Position numbers and translations under genes: made by a program. A stretch of 64,000 nt of DNA from Nectonema munidae. Taxonomy: Eukaryota > Nematomorpha > Nectonematoida > Nectonematidae. The DNA is taken from NCBI GenBank assembly GCA_030549495.1, contig JAUIRK010000227.1:248001-312000 (forward strand). Direction: 5' to 3'. The notes beneath the pieces are model-generated. The model made no database searches and had not been told where the DNA came from. It saw only the letters and a list, made by a program, of their open reading frames with translations. Of the stretch, positions 1 through 11,298 are shown one piece after another (positions within the stretch are counted from its first letter, which is position 1; every line of letters starts with the position of its first letter).

Positions 1-99
1 AAAGATAAAATTAGAAAGGCTGATATGAAGAAGGAATCAGAAAATATAAATTAACCAAAGTGGCCTTCTCTCGATATTATTGATTTACCAACATATTTA

Positions 100-1445
100 A
101 TTTTTTGAAAAGAAAAAAGTTATCAATTAACATTTCATATATTAATGTAAAATGACATCAGACAGTCATGCCACCAGAATGCCTTCCTTTTATACCACTT
201 CACACTTTTAAATAAACATGCAGAGTTTTCTAGATCCTCATCATACGTTTCCTTTCTTCCTTCTCCGTAATCTGTCCATAAAATATCATCTTCTGTTCCA
301 TCCATAGCATTTGAGATTGAGCAACATTTAAATGAATTTATAATGATGCTAGGATTTAACTCATCCCATGCTTCTTTTACCATTTTTGCATCCATTCTTG
401 CCATTTTGTTTTGAGAGTGACTTCATAGGATGATTAATTCCTACGTCTATGGGCTGAATTTTGACGTCATACCTCCTGAAATGACAATAACATCTGTTTT
501 GTGATGTTTATGTAAATGCTTTAGAAATTGGGGATTTCTGTGACACCTAAAAGCATCAAGAAATTTTTTAGCAACCCTCCAACACGTTTTGCCCATACAA
601 CATCGGCCCAATCTTTCATTAATTCATCATTCATCCATCCCTTTGATTGGAAGCGCACGATAACACCACTTGGAAACTTAGTTGCCTTAGGTGCTTTTTT
701 TCTTTTGAATACAATATAAGGGGGAAGTTTTGTGCCATCAGACATGCATGTCAGCATCACTGTAAATCTGCTCTTTTCGTGACCTGTAGAAAGAATGGCT
801 AGGTTAGACGCCCCTTTTTTCAATAGTATAGCTTGACGGGATATCAAAGGTAAGAGGCGTTTGATCAGCATTACCAATTAATGACAAAGGTGGGTCCAGT
901 TTTTTACGTCGCTTGATGAGAAATCGTTGAAATGCTGTAATCTTTTGTTCGTAGTCTAATCGGGTAGTTTTTGCACATAGCTTTATTTTTTCTCCACATC
1001 CTTATATTGCTTTCATTTAATGTAAATTTACGTGCAGCAGGCCTATTTCCGTTCAATTCCGCATATTCAATGACTTGAAGTTTAAAAGAACTATCGTATG
1101 ATCTTCTGCGAATGAACGTCTTCTTAGACTGCCTGATTATCCCCACACACGCAACCGGAAATTACGCTCTTATTGTTCTTTCTATGTACTTATTATCGTA
1201 CGCTCTATCAATATACCTTCAGAGCTGATAATAATAATACTGCTGTCTCATGTACGTGTTGTGTGGGTAAATATATATTTATATGGTCTATGCCTTATGT
1301 GAGTCAAATTTTTTTCAGTGGTGATCTATGATAGAATTTTTCTCTCTATCAAAATGTCGATGCGTATTATACATAGATATAGGGAATTTCGTTCTTTTTT
1401 AAAAACTAAATAATAAGTGCATATTATACAGGGGTGCGCACTATA
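100..1445 (-). mobile_element. Tigger/pogo-type DNA transposon, broken
   Basis: Transposase pieces appear in order on the minus strand. At 1146-904 is an N-terminal helix-turn-helix of the Brinker/CENP-B kind (SYDSSFKLQVIEYAELNG, then RMWRKNK). At about 877-521 is a DDE_1 core with NADQTPLTFDIPSSYTIEK (read in a second frame at about 860-800), MSDGTKLPPYIVFKRKK and GWMNDELMKDWADVVW. At 404-135 is the C-terminal WDELNPSIIINSF...AMDGTEDD segment. The pieces lie in different frames and the third catalytic Asp region near 430-480 contains stops, so it cannot make transposase. The 1320-1445 end carries repeated gcgtattata / gcatattata motifs resembling Tigger terminal sequence. The left end is not clearly defined. 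Family assignment is firm; the limits are approximate. Confidence 0.8.
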
Positions 1446-2485
1446 AGTGGGGAAATACGAACTTCAGCGCTTGGCCTTTTTTTCAGAAGTACGCTGTCAG
1501 GAGAATTCCTTCTTGGAAAAGCCATGAATCTTTTTTGACCTACTTTTCTCATAATTAAAACCTTAGAATTGAATTTACCACTAGCAGCAGCTATGATAGA
1601 ATCAGACTTAGTAGGTACCTCCCTACAAAAACAAGTACAAGATTTATTGTTAGCATCAATTATAGTTGCAAGGATAGATTCATCATTACTATTTGCAACA
1701 TCTTTATCTGTATTAATACAAGACGATCTACAAGCTTTAGAAAAGTGACTCATTTTGCTGCACTTGTAGCACTTTGGCTAGAACGTGGTTCTGTAGGATC
1801 CTTTCTGGTGGAAGCAGTGAATGAAGTTGTCTGTTTTGTAGGCATTGAGAGTTGCTCTGAGCTCTCCAGTGCGCGAGCTTGATCGTAGGCACTTATATGT
1901 CTCTTCTAGGTGCTGTTCAGCAGAGACCGAGGAACACTCGCACTTCAAGACTCAATCTTTTCGCAAAACACTTTCGCCAGGTAATTGTTTTCCGGTTGCT
2001 AGCAAGTGCCGATCAAAGACAATTTTATTTTTCTTCACATGGATGCTTTCAAGTTCACGTTCTCAATGTATTTGAAGACGTAGGCAGAAATGTAGTTAGT
2101 GAGAACAGAGAGTTTTTCAGGTTGGAGAGCTGAAATCGAGGAAAGAAAGTTCTTGAAGGTTGAGTACCAGTGTTTCCACTCGTCAGTAGCAGTGGCAGAG
2201 TTGGGATCTATGTCAAGTCTTTCTGGACGCAGAAACTTGTCCATAGAGGTGACAGGTTGAAAGTAAATCGTTGTAAAGTAAGAAATAAATTTATTTGAAG
2301 AAAAGTAGGCTTTACTTTCAACGAAGATAAAGAAATGTGAAGGCTTATATACTATTTAAACAGAGTAATTGTGGTTAGAGGGTTAGTTGTAAATTGCCAG
2401 TGAATTGTGGGCTTTTAAGCTATGTTGTGAGGCACCACTTTATCTACAACATTCCAATTATGTTCTGAGGCACTCTATTTACAAC
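1446..2485 (-). mobile_element. LTR retrotransposon fossil, Ty3/gypsy-like, truncated
   Basis: Treated as a fossil. At 2244-2035 (- strand) lies a gag-like N-terminus beginning MDKFLRPERLDIDPNSAT with the EWKHWYSTFKNFL segment typical of arthropod Ty3/gypsy gag. Around 1753 is the end of a zinc-knuckle segment (HFSKACRS) leading towards a protease region. An LTR-like stretch of roughly 220 bp (about 2265-2485) starts with tgttgtaaa on the minus strand and contains a TATA-like box and a polyadenylation-like motif. Only one LTR and the front part are present. It is clearly broken in several places and is cut off by the neighbouring Tigger element. Age looks moderate. Confidence 0.6.
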
Positions 2486-3473
2486 AATGAACCGAATAAG
2501 AAAATAGAGAGGCACAGGGGAAACGTGAATAAACTCGAAACGTGTCCTCATTTTGTTTCCCACAAAGTGACTTTGTGAATCTGAATTCCCTATTTAACTC
2601 GCAATCAAGCCCACGACAAGTAACCGACTTGAGGTAAAATGTGATATACATTTGGCGTTTGCTAAAACAACCCTTATATTGATACACTAGTGCATAAAAA
2701 TTAACATTACCCTTTTCACTCATTTAATCCTAAAGTAGACAATGAAACAAAAGTCGTTTACGGCTCCCCATTCGCTTAACTATGTGTTTATTAGTTTGTT
2801 TTTACATTTTTAAATAAAATTCTCTCCTACAAATGAAGAGAGAAATCTGGATGGTTGAACTGAGCGCAGACAAAAATATAAGAAAAGAGTTTGGAAATAA
2901 CTGATCTAGAGCTTATATAGTAAGAGAATGAATGACTTGTTTCAATTTGGTATAGATGGCGTTAAATATTTTAAGAAAATTTGAAAAAAAAATGCATGTT
3001 ATCATTCTTCACATGAAGTAAAATAATGCATAAAACATACAAATTGAACAGTGAAAAATTGTAAATATTTTTTGCAAATTTCATATTTCTATCTCGTTAA
3101 ATCACGTTTGAATGTATTTAGTATATAATCAAATTATTCGACTCGAATTAAGCATTAAAAATAAAACATATTTAGACTATTCAACATGCCAAGTTTTGAA
3201 GACAATTTTGAGATGCGGAATCATCAATTAAACTATTCATTTAATTAATTAACTAATCTGTGGAAAAAGTAAATATACTACAAGTCATGTTTTTGTTTTG
3301 TTTGCCTTTTTAAATTTACGTCCACCCTTTTTCAAAGAAGTTCCTTTTTCTACTTTAAATTCGCTCTTTTTTACTTTTAACTCTTCATTTTCTAATTTAA
3401 AAACTTTAAGCAATTAATTAATTAAACTATTTTCGTATAAATGAACTGAATTGCTTATTACATATTTTTTCAG
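2486..3473. other. A+T-rich stretch upstream of metalloprotease gene 1
   Basis: No coding signal I can support. I searched it for equivalents of the gene-2 exons that precede the GYAF exon (the 38-nt and 154-nt exons) and found none. The end (3450-3473) is the acceptor tract ending ttttttcag of gene 1. An 82-codon minus-strand ORF at 2723-2475 matches nothing I recognise. Confidence 0.5.
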
Positions 3474-6400
3474 GATACTCATACATCAACGAAATTTGCA
3501 ATAAAGATAAGGCTTATGGAGTAAATCATTTCAGAAGAAATTTCGAACCGGTAGTCGTATTAGCTCATGAGATGGGGCACATGTAATTTCTTTTAGGATA
3601 CATACTTTCAATAACTAAATATATCTCTTAAAGTTTTGGATCTCAACATGATGATGATAACTATAATTGCCAAAACCTCTTGATGAAATCGGCCATAGAT
3701 TTCGACATTCCTAGAACCTTTTCGCGATGTTCTATCGATGCATTCTATAAAAAGTAAGCAACTTTTTCTGTTAACTTCATTGACATTTAACTCCTCTAAA
3801 AACCTTAACAATTTAATTTTAAAGAAAGCGATTCTTTCTTAATGATGTTACTTTAAAAATGCTATATGATAATGTTTCGTGTCACAGCGTCACTAAAATC
3901 ATTAATGCTTATATTTTTTCTACTTCTCAGTGCTTAGAATGAGATATTATTATTGGTTAAAATCTAGCAATGTTTTACTTTTAATTGAATTAGGGTTTTT
4001 TAATAGCAATTTTTACATAATTGAAAAATTTTAATTTGCTAGAAGGGCCATTAAATTTGAATGATTTTCATCATTATATATATATTGTAGGACAACTTTT
4101 GCTAATTAAAATTTTCTGATGGTTTTTTCTTTATTTTGAAGTGATGATTTCAAATATGAAATTCATTTTTTTCTAACACGTCCAAGATTTTATTACATAT
4201 CACAAATTATATTTAGACTGTCTGTATAAAGAGTTCATTTCAGGGATGGACCGAGAGGGGGGGGTGGGGGATAGGGGGCATGCATACCCCCACTCCCTCC
4301 CACCAGCAATCTATTCAAGAAAAATTAAGGTTGCTGTTAAATGTAGCTTATATATGAAAAGTTTTAGTTTATAACAACTTTAAACATTAAAAACTTTTTC
4401 ATTTCTTTTTCGCTTTTTATTAATATTGTTTTTGATCATTACAAAACAATATCATTCAAATAATATTTATACTTTTTTCAGACAAAAGACGTATTTTAGT
4501 TAGAAAATTACTTAGATTTCCTACATCTGTATTAAAAGTATTCGAATCTCTTTTCAAACTAAAATTTCCTTGTTTATTTCGTTATGCCTACTTAACACTA
4601 AAACACAATCCCTTTTTTACCAGTAAATCTAACATTTAGATTTTTAGACAAATATAGGGAGCTTAGGGAAATAAAATAAAAAAAGTGTGTTCTAAGTAAT
4701 ATATTTTGTTAATCCCCCCCCCCCCCCCCCCCCCCACAAAAGATTTCTGGATCCCCCACTGGTTCATTTGTTTATAATTTTTTATTGAGTTCTATAATTT
4801 TATATCTTAAATTATCAGTATTTTAGTTTATTAAATAAAAAATAATAGAAATTTCAAAATATCTAATAAGATCGTAGAAAAAATTGTTTATTACAAGGGC
4901 GGGTCGTATGTTTGATGTCAAAACACTCATTTTGAATACTTTACTTTCCATATCGACTTTAATATTCTAATGAAAGTGTTCTCCAAGTTAATTACAAATA
5001 TTCAAGATTAGCAGGAATTTCACTAAGATGGTTTATAAAAAAGTGAATTTTTATGCCCCTTGAATATAAAAAATCAAAACTTTCAGCAATATTTTCCACT
5101 AAATCTTTCAAGTTTACATCTCTTTTTTCTTTCTAAAAATCCTTTCTTAACTGCCAGAAAGGAATTCCATGTCTCTTTCTCTATTTATTAATTTTATGTG
5201 CTTGTGCTTTTCTTTTAAGTGCACGGAGTAGTCGATATTAATCGCATCAAAGCTTTTTCATTATGAAGTTATGCGCATAACTACCTAAAAATATTGCTAT
5301 TTATTGGATATTCCCCCTCCCCCCTCCCACACACCACCATATAAAATCACTTTGTTTTATATATCAAAATTTACACTTAAATTTTACAAATTATTGTAAA
5401 AAAATCATTTTTTTTTTAGTTTTAAATTTTTTTTATTTAAAAAAAATAAACCATCTTTTAAAACTAACTAATTGAGCAATTAACGAACTAACTGTATGAG
5501 AATCTCCCTCAAAAATCCTTTCTTCATAAATCACCCTATGCAAAATATATTATATTTTTTTGTCAATGAATGATGCGAAGATGCGCGTTTTTCATTATTA
5601 AAATTTGTAGAAAGTAAATTTACCACAAAAACATAACGAAGTAGCCTTATTGACGTTTTAAAAAAGTTATAATACATTTAAATTTTAGGGTTAGTATAGT
5701 TAAAGATCGTCTAAGCTAGAATGATCATTTTGTTAGTATATTTCATATGAAGTATAGTGAATGGAGGGTGGTTAAAATAAAATGAATTTCAATCTGATGT
5801 TAAATTACAAATATATCATTCTTGTTCTGACCTCATTTTTTCTATAATATTAAAAATTGGTGTTTTTCATATATTTTCAATCTTAAAAAATTCCATGAGA
5901 TTGATTTGTTAACATGCATGATTTAAGTCATACACCTAATTTGTGTTTTAAAGATTTTGTATATAATCTTATTTTCGATGTTATATTTTCAGAACTATTA
6001 ACTTTTTATTATTGTTGTCTTAATTAAGTGCATTCGAATAAAGTTCTTGATTGTTTTAACTAAATTTTAGCGCCAACAGTAAGAAAAAGTTTTTAGTTCT
6101 GAAAGTATATTATTCAAAATACCATTATGCATACTTTTGCACTTTTTTGATGCGGCATCCACACTTTAGCACTTTTTTGTATTTTTTAAACATAAAACTG
6201 AATAGTTATATCATTAACATTTTAAGACCTTTAATAATTTTTTTGAAGAGACTGAAGTCTTCATTTTTGCAAATGCTTTCTTGTAGATGACACTTTTAAT
6301 ATCTATAACTTGAATGTAAGTAACTGAAAAATTAAAAAGAATAAAGAAGACATTTTCAGTGGAAGTTTAATTGGAAAAAAATTATTTTTATTTGACTTTT

Positions 6401-7801
6401 AAATAAAGTATATAAACATATAAGCTAAAAGGTTTTTCGATCATTTTTAGTACTGGAAGAAACTGTATTGCTCAAAAGTCACAGGGCATGCAAATAAGTC
6501 AAAATCTTTATCTTGGATATTCGCCTGAAGAAATTTGCCAAAGTTATCCTGGTACAAGTCCACGATATGACGACCCTGTAAGCAAGTTTACTGACATTTT
6601 TTAAGAAGAACTTTATTAAGAATATAAAGATTTAACAAAAAACTTTACAAATATTTCAAAGTTTTGTCCACTATATAGTTGTATAAATAATATCATAAAT
6701 AATGAATTCAAAGTTAGAAAGGATATATAGCATCATTAGCATTGCAATAATAAAACGCAAATATCCATATCCGTATATATGTTGATTTTTTTGTTCTTTA
6801 TTACGATATATTAGTGGCGTTTTACAAAATGCGACAGGCTTCTTCCATGTTCTAACCGCGAAGACTCCACAAGAAGAATATATTTGTATCGTAAAAGCGG
6901 ACTAATAAAACTGCATTCTTGTTATATTTCTTACATATAGAATTTATTTATTTAAACCTACAAATTATATTTTAAGTTACGTGTAGCCACATTGTTATAT
7001 GTACTTATTCACATACTACACCTTGGTAAAAACGTTCTCACGACCGCCGCTCTTCATTCCCACGCTTCTGTATACTCCACTCTCACAACGAAATCTCCTT
7101 CACTTTATCAATATAGTAGAAAGAATAGTGTGTTATTATTTTTATTAGCTCGGTTCAAAACTCGTGAGCGTCCGAAGATTCCAATAAACTGCTATTCTAT
7201 CAACTATACCCTGCAAGCTTATCAAAGCTCTATAAGTATTAAAACATAGCAAGGCAATTTGCAAGGATACTATGTGTTTAATTGTACATTTATTCAATAT
7301 TCGAAATTGTTGAATATTCTCAAGTTTACCTTATCTAACATCGCTCCAAAATACGACATAACAGTACACCGAGCATATAAGTCTGGCCATATCAAGTTAA
7401 GAGCTCCCTCCTTCACTTTATATCAGTTCTTTAGCGTAAAAACTACTTTGATTCAAGTTTATAATTTTATTTTATTCTCACCCCTTTCAAGTTCACGTAT
7501 ATAATAATATGAATTCAAATACATTTTAAGCAATATTCGAATTGTCTTTTGCTAAAATGTGTAAACCAGAATGGAAGGTGGTGGATAGAAAGAACAAGTT
7601 CATACAGATACTGTAATGTAAACACTGGCGCCTTAACCAGAAATCCTTCAAGCGGAGTAATATAATAAAATATCTTATTTAATTCAATTACTCCACCATT
7701 CTACCTCTTTTTATTTGTAGGTGTGTCGTAATACTAAATGCTCACCTTCAGGTAACTCAAACTCCAACACAAATAACAATTGGCAATGGAATTGGGGATG
7801 A
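3474..7801 (+). CDS. Reprolysin (ADAM-like, M12B) zinc metalloprotease gene 1, 3' five exons
   Basis: Exons inferred: 3474-3582, 3634-3753, 6451-6577, 7531-7656, 7721-7801 (TGA at 7799-7801). All introns are GT-AG and the joined frame is open for 186 codons. Exon 1 encodes GYSYINEICNKDKAYGVNHF and ends in VLAHEMGH. The 51-nt intron splits the zinc site, and splicing gives HEMGHIFGSQHD, a perfect HExxHxxGxxHD motif. The Met-turn equivalent is NLLMKSAID, followed by FSRCSIDAF. Exon 3 (TGRNCIAQKSQGM, then YSPEEICQSYPG) and exon 4 (YSNCLLLKCV, then RTSSYRYCNVNTGALT) form a short Cys-rich module. Exon 5 ends in an Asn/Trp tail (NSNSNTNNNWQWNWG). No disintegrin, EGF, thrombospondin or membrane segment follows, so a secreted enzyme is inferred. 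Signal, propeptide and first catalytic exons are not seen. Paralogue of gene 2 at 46136-63437. Confidence 0.85.
3583..3633 (+). other. 51-nt intron inside the zinc-binding motif
   Basis: The donor gtaatt follows CAC AT and the acceptor is cttaaag. Removing it joins HEMGH to IFGSQHD in phase 2. The same position is interrupted by a 56-nt intron in gene 2 (60326-60381). Confidence 0.85.
3754..6450 (+). other. Intron 2 of metalloprotease gene 1
   Basis: A 2.7-kb A+T-rich intron (donor gtaagc, acceptor atttttag). It contains the hAT MITE at 4241-4761 and a C-rich patch near 5310-5330. Nothing else can be supported. Confidence 0.7.
4241..4761. mobile_element. hAT-type MITE with perfect 8-bp target duplication
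   Basis: The ends are imperfect inverted repeats: cagggatggaccgag on the left and, reversed, cagtgggggatccag on the right (11 of 15 match). It is bracketed by the identical 8-mer gttcattt at 4233-4240 and 4762-4769, the duplication length expected of hAT elements. There is no coding capacity. The interior includes G-rich and C-rich runs, among them C22 at 4714-4735. It lies inside intron 2 of metalloprotease gene 1. Confidence 0.85.
6578..7530 (+). other. Intron 3 of metalloprotease gene 1
   Basis: The donor is gtaagc and the acceptor cattttaag. About 6990-7500 is less A+T-rich and open in one frame (6992-7249 and 7259-7504), but matches nothing I recognise and lacks a convincing protein pattern. 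It may be an old repeat. Confidence 0.5.
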
Positions 7802-7942
7802 TTTATTTGATGATTTCAAAAATAATTTGTTTTACAACTTTTAAAGCTTCCCTCCGTTCAATATTTGGATTATTGCTCTAATTTTTCATAATTAAAAAAG
7901 TTGATTTATTTAAAAATTTCACTAAATTAATTACTTGATTTG

Positions 7943-7948
7943 AATAAA
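7943..7948 (+). promoter_or_regulatory. Polyadenylation signal of metalloprotease gene 1
   Basis: AATAAA lies about 140 nt after the inferred stop codon. The motif is common in such A+T-rich DNA, so this is a positional inference. Confidence 0.4.
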
Positions 7949-8480
7949 TAATTTTACTTAAATTCAATTTTTGTTTTATTAATTTTTTTATTTGAAATTT
8001 ATTTTTTCTAGAAATTTACTTATGAGATTTATAAAAAATAACTCCTATCTTCAGAGATTTTGATTTACTGACATAATGCACTGCACTAGCAATAAGAAAA
8101 CGCAAGTACTAAGATCCGTGTCTTATGATATTCTATCTTGGATAAAGTTCAAGAGCTACTGCTAACTGGATTCATTTGATAATAATTTACGATACGCCTT
8201 TTGTTTTGTAACTTCCGAGTATACTTCTTTCTATGCAATAAAAACCTACGAATAAAAAAATATTAAACCAAGGAAATTTAAGCCCAACGAAGTGTGTTGG
8301 AAACATTTTTATAATTTTCAAAAATTATTATAAAAGAATTTTTGTCCAATGAACACACGATCATTATTATCTGATATTTATACTTAGACTGTAAGCTCTC
8401 AATATCACGATAATTGCAGTAATTTAACTCAAGTCAAATTATGTTGTGTGTAATTCTGCTTGCATCACTACCTTCTAGCT
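7949..8480. other. No feature seen
   Basis: A+T-rich spacer between the end of gene 1 and the hAT remnant. Nothing can be supported. Confidence 0.5.
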
Positions 8481-9860
8481 CAGTGGTTTTCAAACTGAAG
8501 TCCGCAGTCCCCTAAGAAATGGAGAATCATTTCTATGGGGACCGAGAAGGGCTCACTAAGTTGATCGTTTTACGCAACATATTGCACCCATATGGGTCAT
8601 TTGCGATTTTTGCCAATAAAAAATAATTTAGTCTTTGAATTGAGTACTATTTTTATTTTTTTATTACTTTTCAGGCCTGGTTTTATAGATGTAAATGTAC
8701 TTTTTTCTTAATGGCTTAAAAAATTAAATATGACTACTCATACTTAAAATATGGTTTTACTGCATTAACATGTTTTTGGGAAGAGGAAAATAAGCCTTTT
8801 GGACTCTGAAATGTTAGCATGCACTATTTTAATGGCCGTCAAGTGAAGCATTAGGGTTAGGTAAACTAAACTATTGACTATTTTAAACATTAAGATGAAC
8901 GATTGCACAAATCTAGGTTTAATAACATAGAAAGGTTTTTGAAAAATATTAAGTATGGTTTTAAAAGTTTTAAAAAATATCTGTTTCAAATAATCCCACA
9001 ACATAGGAGAACTGTTGATATTACTTTACGGCAAAGATATCATATTGAATTTTCTAAGAAGTTCTAAACTTTGAAAATTGGAAGCATATCTTCCTGTCAA
9101 AGGATACCGTTAGAAGACTAATAGGAGAAATGTCTGATGACATATCAGAGGTAGTTTTATTGATTCGGAATTTGATTTTTAACTTTTTGCAATTCAACTT
9201 GATGAAACGATGGATCGCAACCACAATATGTATTACCAAGCTCCTGGTAGACAATTTTTTCTTTTACAAAACTCTTTGCAGTAGAACAACTTCTAGAGAA
9301 ATATTTGACAAGGTGAACATTTTTACAGCACAAATTATTAAGCCAGAACATCCACTTAGAGGGTGTACTGGCCGTACTCTATTAATTTCTTATTGTTCGA
9401 GTTTTCAGACTCTGATTAAGAAAAAATCTCCAGATGTAATTGGAACCCAGTGCGCTATTCATCGTCAATGAAAACCATATTTGATGGGTTGAACTTTTTT
9501 CTCGATGAAGTCATTAAAAAGGAGTATTTAATTGAAGCAAATGCCTTCAACTTTGTTTGTTTTGAGAGTGATGCAAAGAAAATGATTTTGAAAACTTTTG
9601 CAATACTCAAACGTGAGGTGGCTTTCCAAACGAAAAGTTTCGAAGCGGTACTATGTATACAAATGGAGCAATTTGTGCAAAGCAAACTAGACATACATGT
9701 AGAATTTTCTGATCTCCATTTTCGTATATTCCTATCATTTTTAGTGAACATATTTGAATCTATGAATTTCTTATTTTCTATGATAAAGAGATCACAATAC
9801 TGCAGTCCTAAAAAATTGACCCATTTGACATCACATTGGAGGGCCGTCGCATGAAAGGAG
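8481..9860 (+). mobile_element. Decayed hAT transposon (ZBED5/SCAND3-like transposase)
   Basis: The left end starts cagtggttttcaaactg and continues gtccgcag...cccct, a typical terminus of this hAT group. Transposase pieces in broken frames include MSDDIS, FFFYKTLCSRTTSREIFDKVN (9266-9320), then SFQTLIKKKSPDVIGTQCAIHRQ at about 9398-9468, then NVRWLSKRKVSKR in another frame near 9610-9650. This order matches the catalytic core of ZBED5-like proteins. Several stops and frameshifts are present and no C-terminal dimerisation block is seen in this orientation. It ends where the convergent hAT begins. Confidence 0.75.
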
Positions 9861-9897
9861 GTATATTGTTTACTATAGTATAGATAATCCTTAAATG

Positions 9898-11298
9898 ATT
9901 AACATTAAATGACTTACATGACTGTAAGTGATCATTTGTTAATTGGGATCTTTGTTTTGTTTTAATACTATTCATAAAAAAAAAAGTTGTTTCACAGAAA
10001 TACGTTGATCCAAAAAATGCATTGAAATTAGCAAATATCATCCAAAAGTTTGGGTATTTATTTTAGATTATATATTTTCAAAAATCTTTCTCACCAAACA
10101 TTGATTTGAGACTTAAATCGCATTTGATGTCTACAAGTTCTTCTTCTAAATCAGCTAAACTAGATATCTGTAGGAAATCACCAAGTTTACTAGCCAAAAT
10201 TTCATGGTTGATGTCATATTTAAAAGCGTTTGAGAGAAAATTAATGATGTCTTCGAGCTCATTGAAGGTTGCAAATCTTTTTTCAAATTCTTTTGAGAGT
10301 GATTTAAGATATTCAATATATTTATCAACACTCAAAACTTTTTTATAATCTCTTTCATCAGCTAAATTTGGGAAATGCTTCAAATCGCAACGTCTTATCT
10401 GCTTCAGTAGTATATTTAACTTCTCTTTAAATGACTTTATATGGCTGACCATTTCAATTATTGTTTTTTCATTGCCTTGTAATTGAGTGTTAAGTTGATT
10501 CAACTCTTCAGTAACATCACAAAAAAGGCAAGGTCACAGCGCCATTCGGAATCACTCAATTTAGGACATAGATTTTCCTTAGTTTCTAGAAAAAGACACA
10601 CTTTGGGCAAAAGCTCTCTAAAACGAACCAGAAACTCAACAATCTAACATCTGTATGTAGAAGCAATTCACTGTGCTATTCCTAACCTTCCTTCAGTTAA
10701 GCACGAAACTGTCGACTGTGTATAATGCAATGATAGTCCGTGAATCTAGGAAACTTGTCATTACGTTTACAAAGAGCAATAAAACCATTCTTATGACCAG
10801 TCATTGCAGGAGCACCATCAGTCTTTATTGAAACCAATTTTTCTGAGGGGAAAATTTGTACGTAAACAAAATCCTTGATAGAACTTCTATTGCGTTCTTT
10901 CATTGGAATTATTGTCAATGACTCTTCTTCGGCTGACATTTCATCAAAAACCATTGTAATGAAAACACAGAGTTGAGCAGTAACAATATAATCAGTGGAC
11001 TCTTCAAACTGCAGGGAGAGTACAATGCACTTATCAATATTAGTTTGTAAAAGTTGCTCAAGATTTTGGCTAATATCTTCGGTTCTTAGAATGATAGTGT
11101 TTCGCGACAATGACATGATTTTGATAAAAGTCATTATTTCAAAATTTAAAAAATATAAATCAAAATTAAAATAAATAAATCTTCGAAAAAATCAAAATAC
11201 TAATAAAAACAAAAAATTCTAAAATTTTATGCGTCGGTCTACTTCCAAAAGCTTTGCGGTCGACTAGTCGACCTTGGGCGACGTCTTGGACACGCCTG
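9898..11298 (-). mobile_element. Decayed hAT transposon (GTF2IRD2/ZBED-like transposase)
   Basis: The minus strand carries, in order: a core at 11134-10697 (FEESTDYIVTAQLCVFITMVFDE, then VSIKTDGAPAMTGHKNGF, then DYHCIIHSRQ); a middle part at 10503-10078 (LNTQLQGNEKTIIEM, then RRCDLKHFPNL, then ILASKLGDFLQI); and the C-terminal dimerisation block at about 10030-9900 (NAFFGSTYFCE, then SQLTNDHLQSC). The 5' terminus is cagGCGTGTCCAAGACG read from 11298. Frames differ between blocks, so it is inactive. A 16-bp perfect palindrome lies in the terminus (11258-11273). A near-identical 19-bp direct repeat flanks it (9879-9897 and 11300-11318). Confidence 0.8.

Noticed and set aside
3608-3811. 67-codon minus-strand ORF resembling the 62-codon plus-strand ORF at 60151-60339
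   Set aside because: The two resemble each other only because they are antisense to homologous metalloprotease exons (3634-3753 and 60206-60325). The sense strands carry the splice sites and protease motifs.
6992-7504. Two consecutive plus-strand ORFs as possible genes or an LTR
   Set aside because: No motif, no repeated partner in the window, and they lie within a supported intron. Composition alone is not enough.
7625-7660. tggcgcc sequence taken at first as a retroelement primer-binding site, with a second copy near 46240
   Set aside because: Both copies lie in the same exon position of the two metalloprotease genes, conserve the same reading frame and have flanking splice sites, so they are coding.
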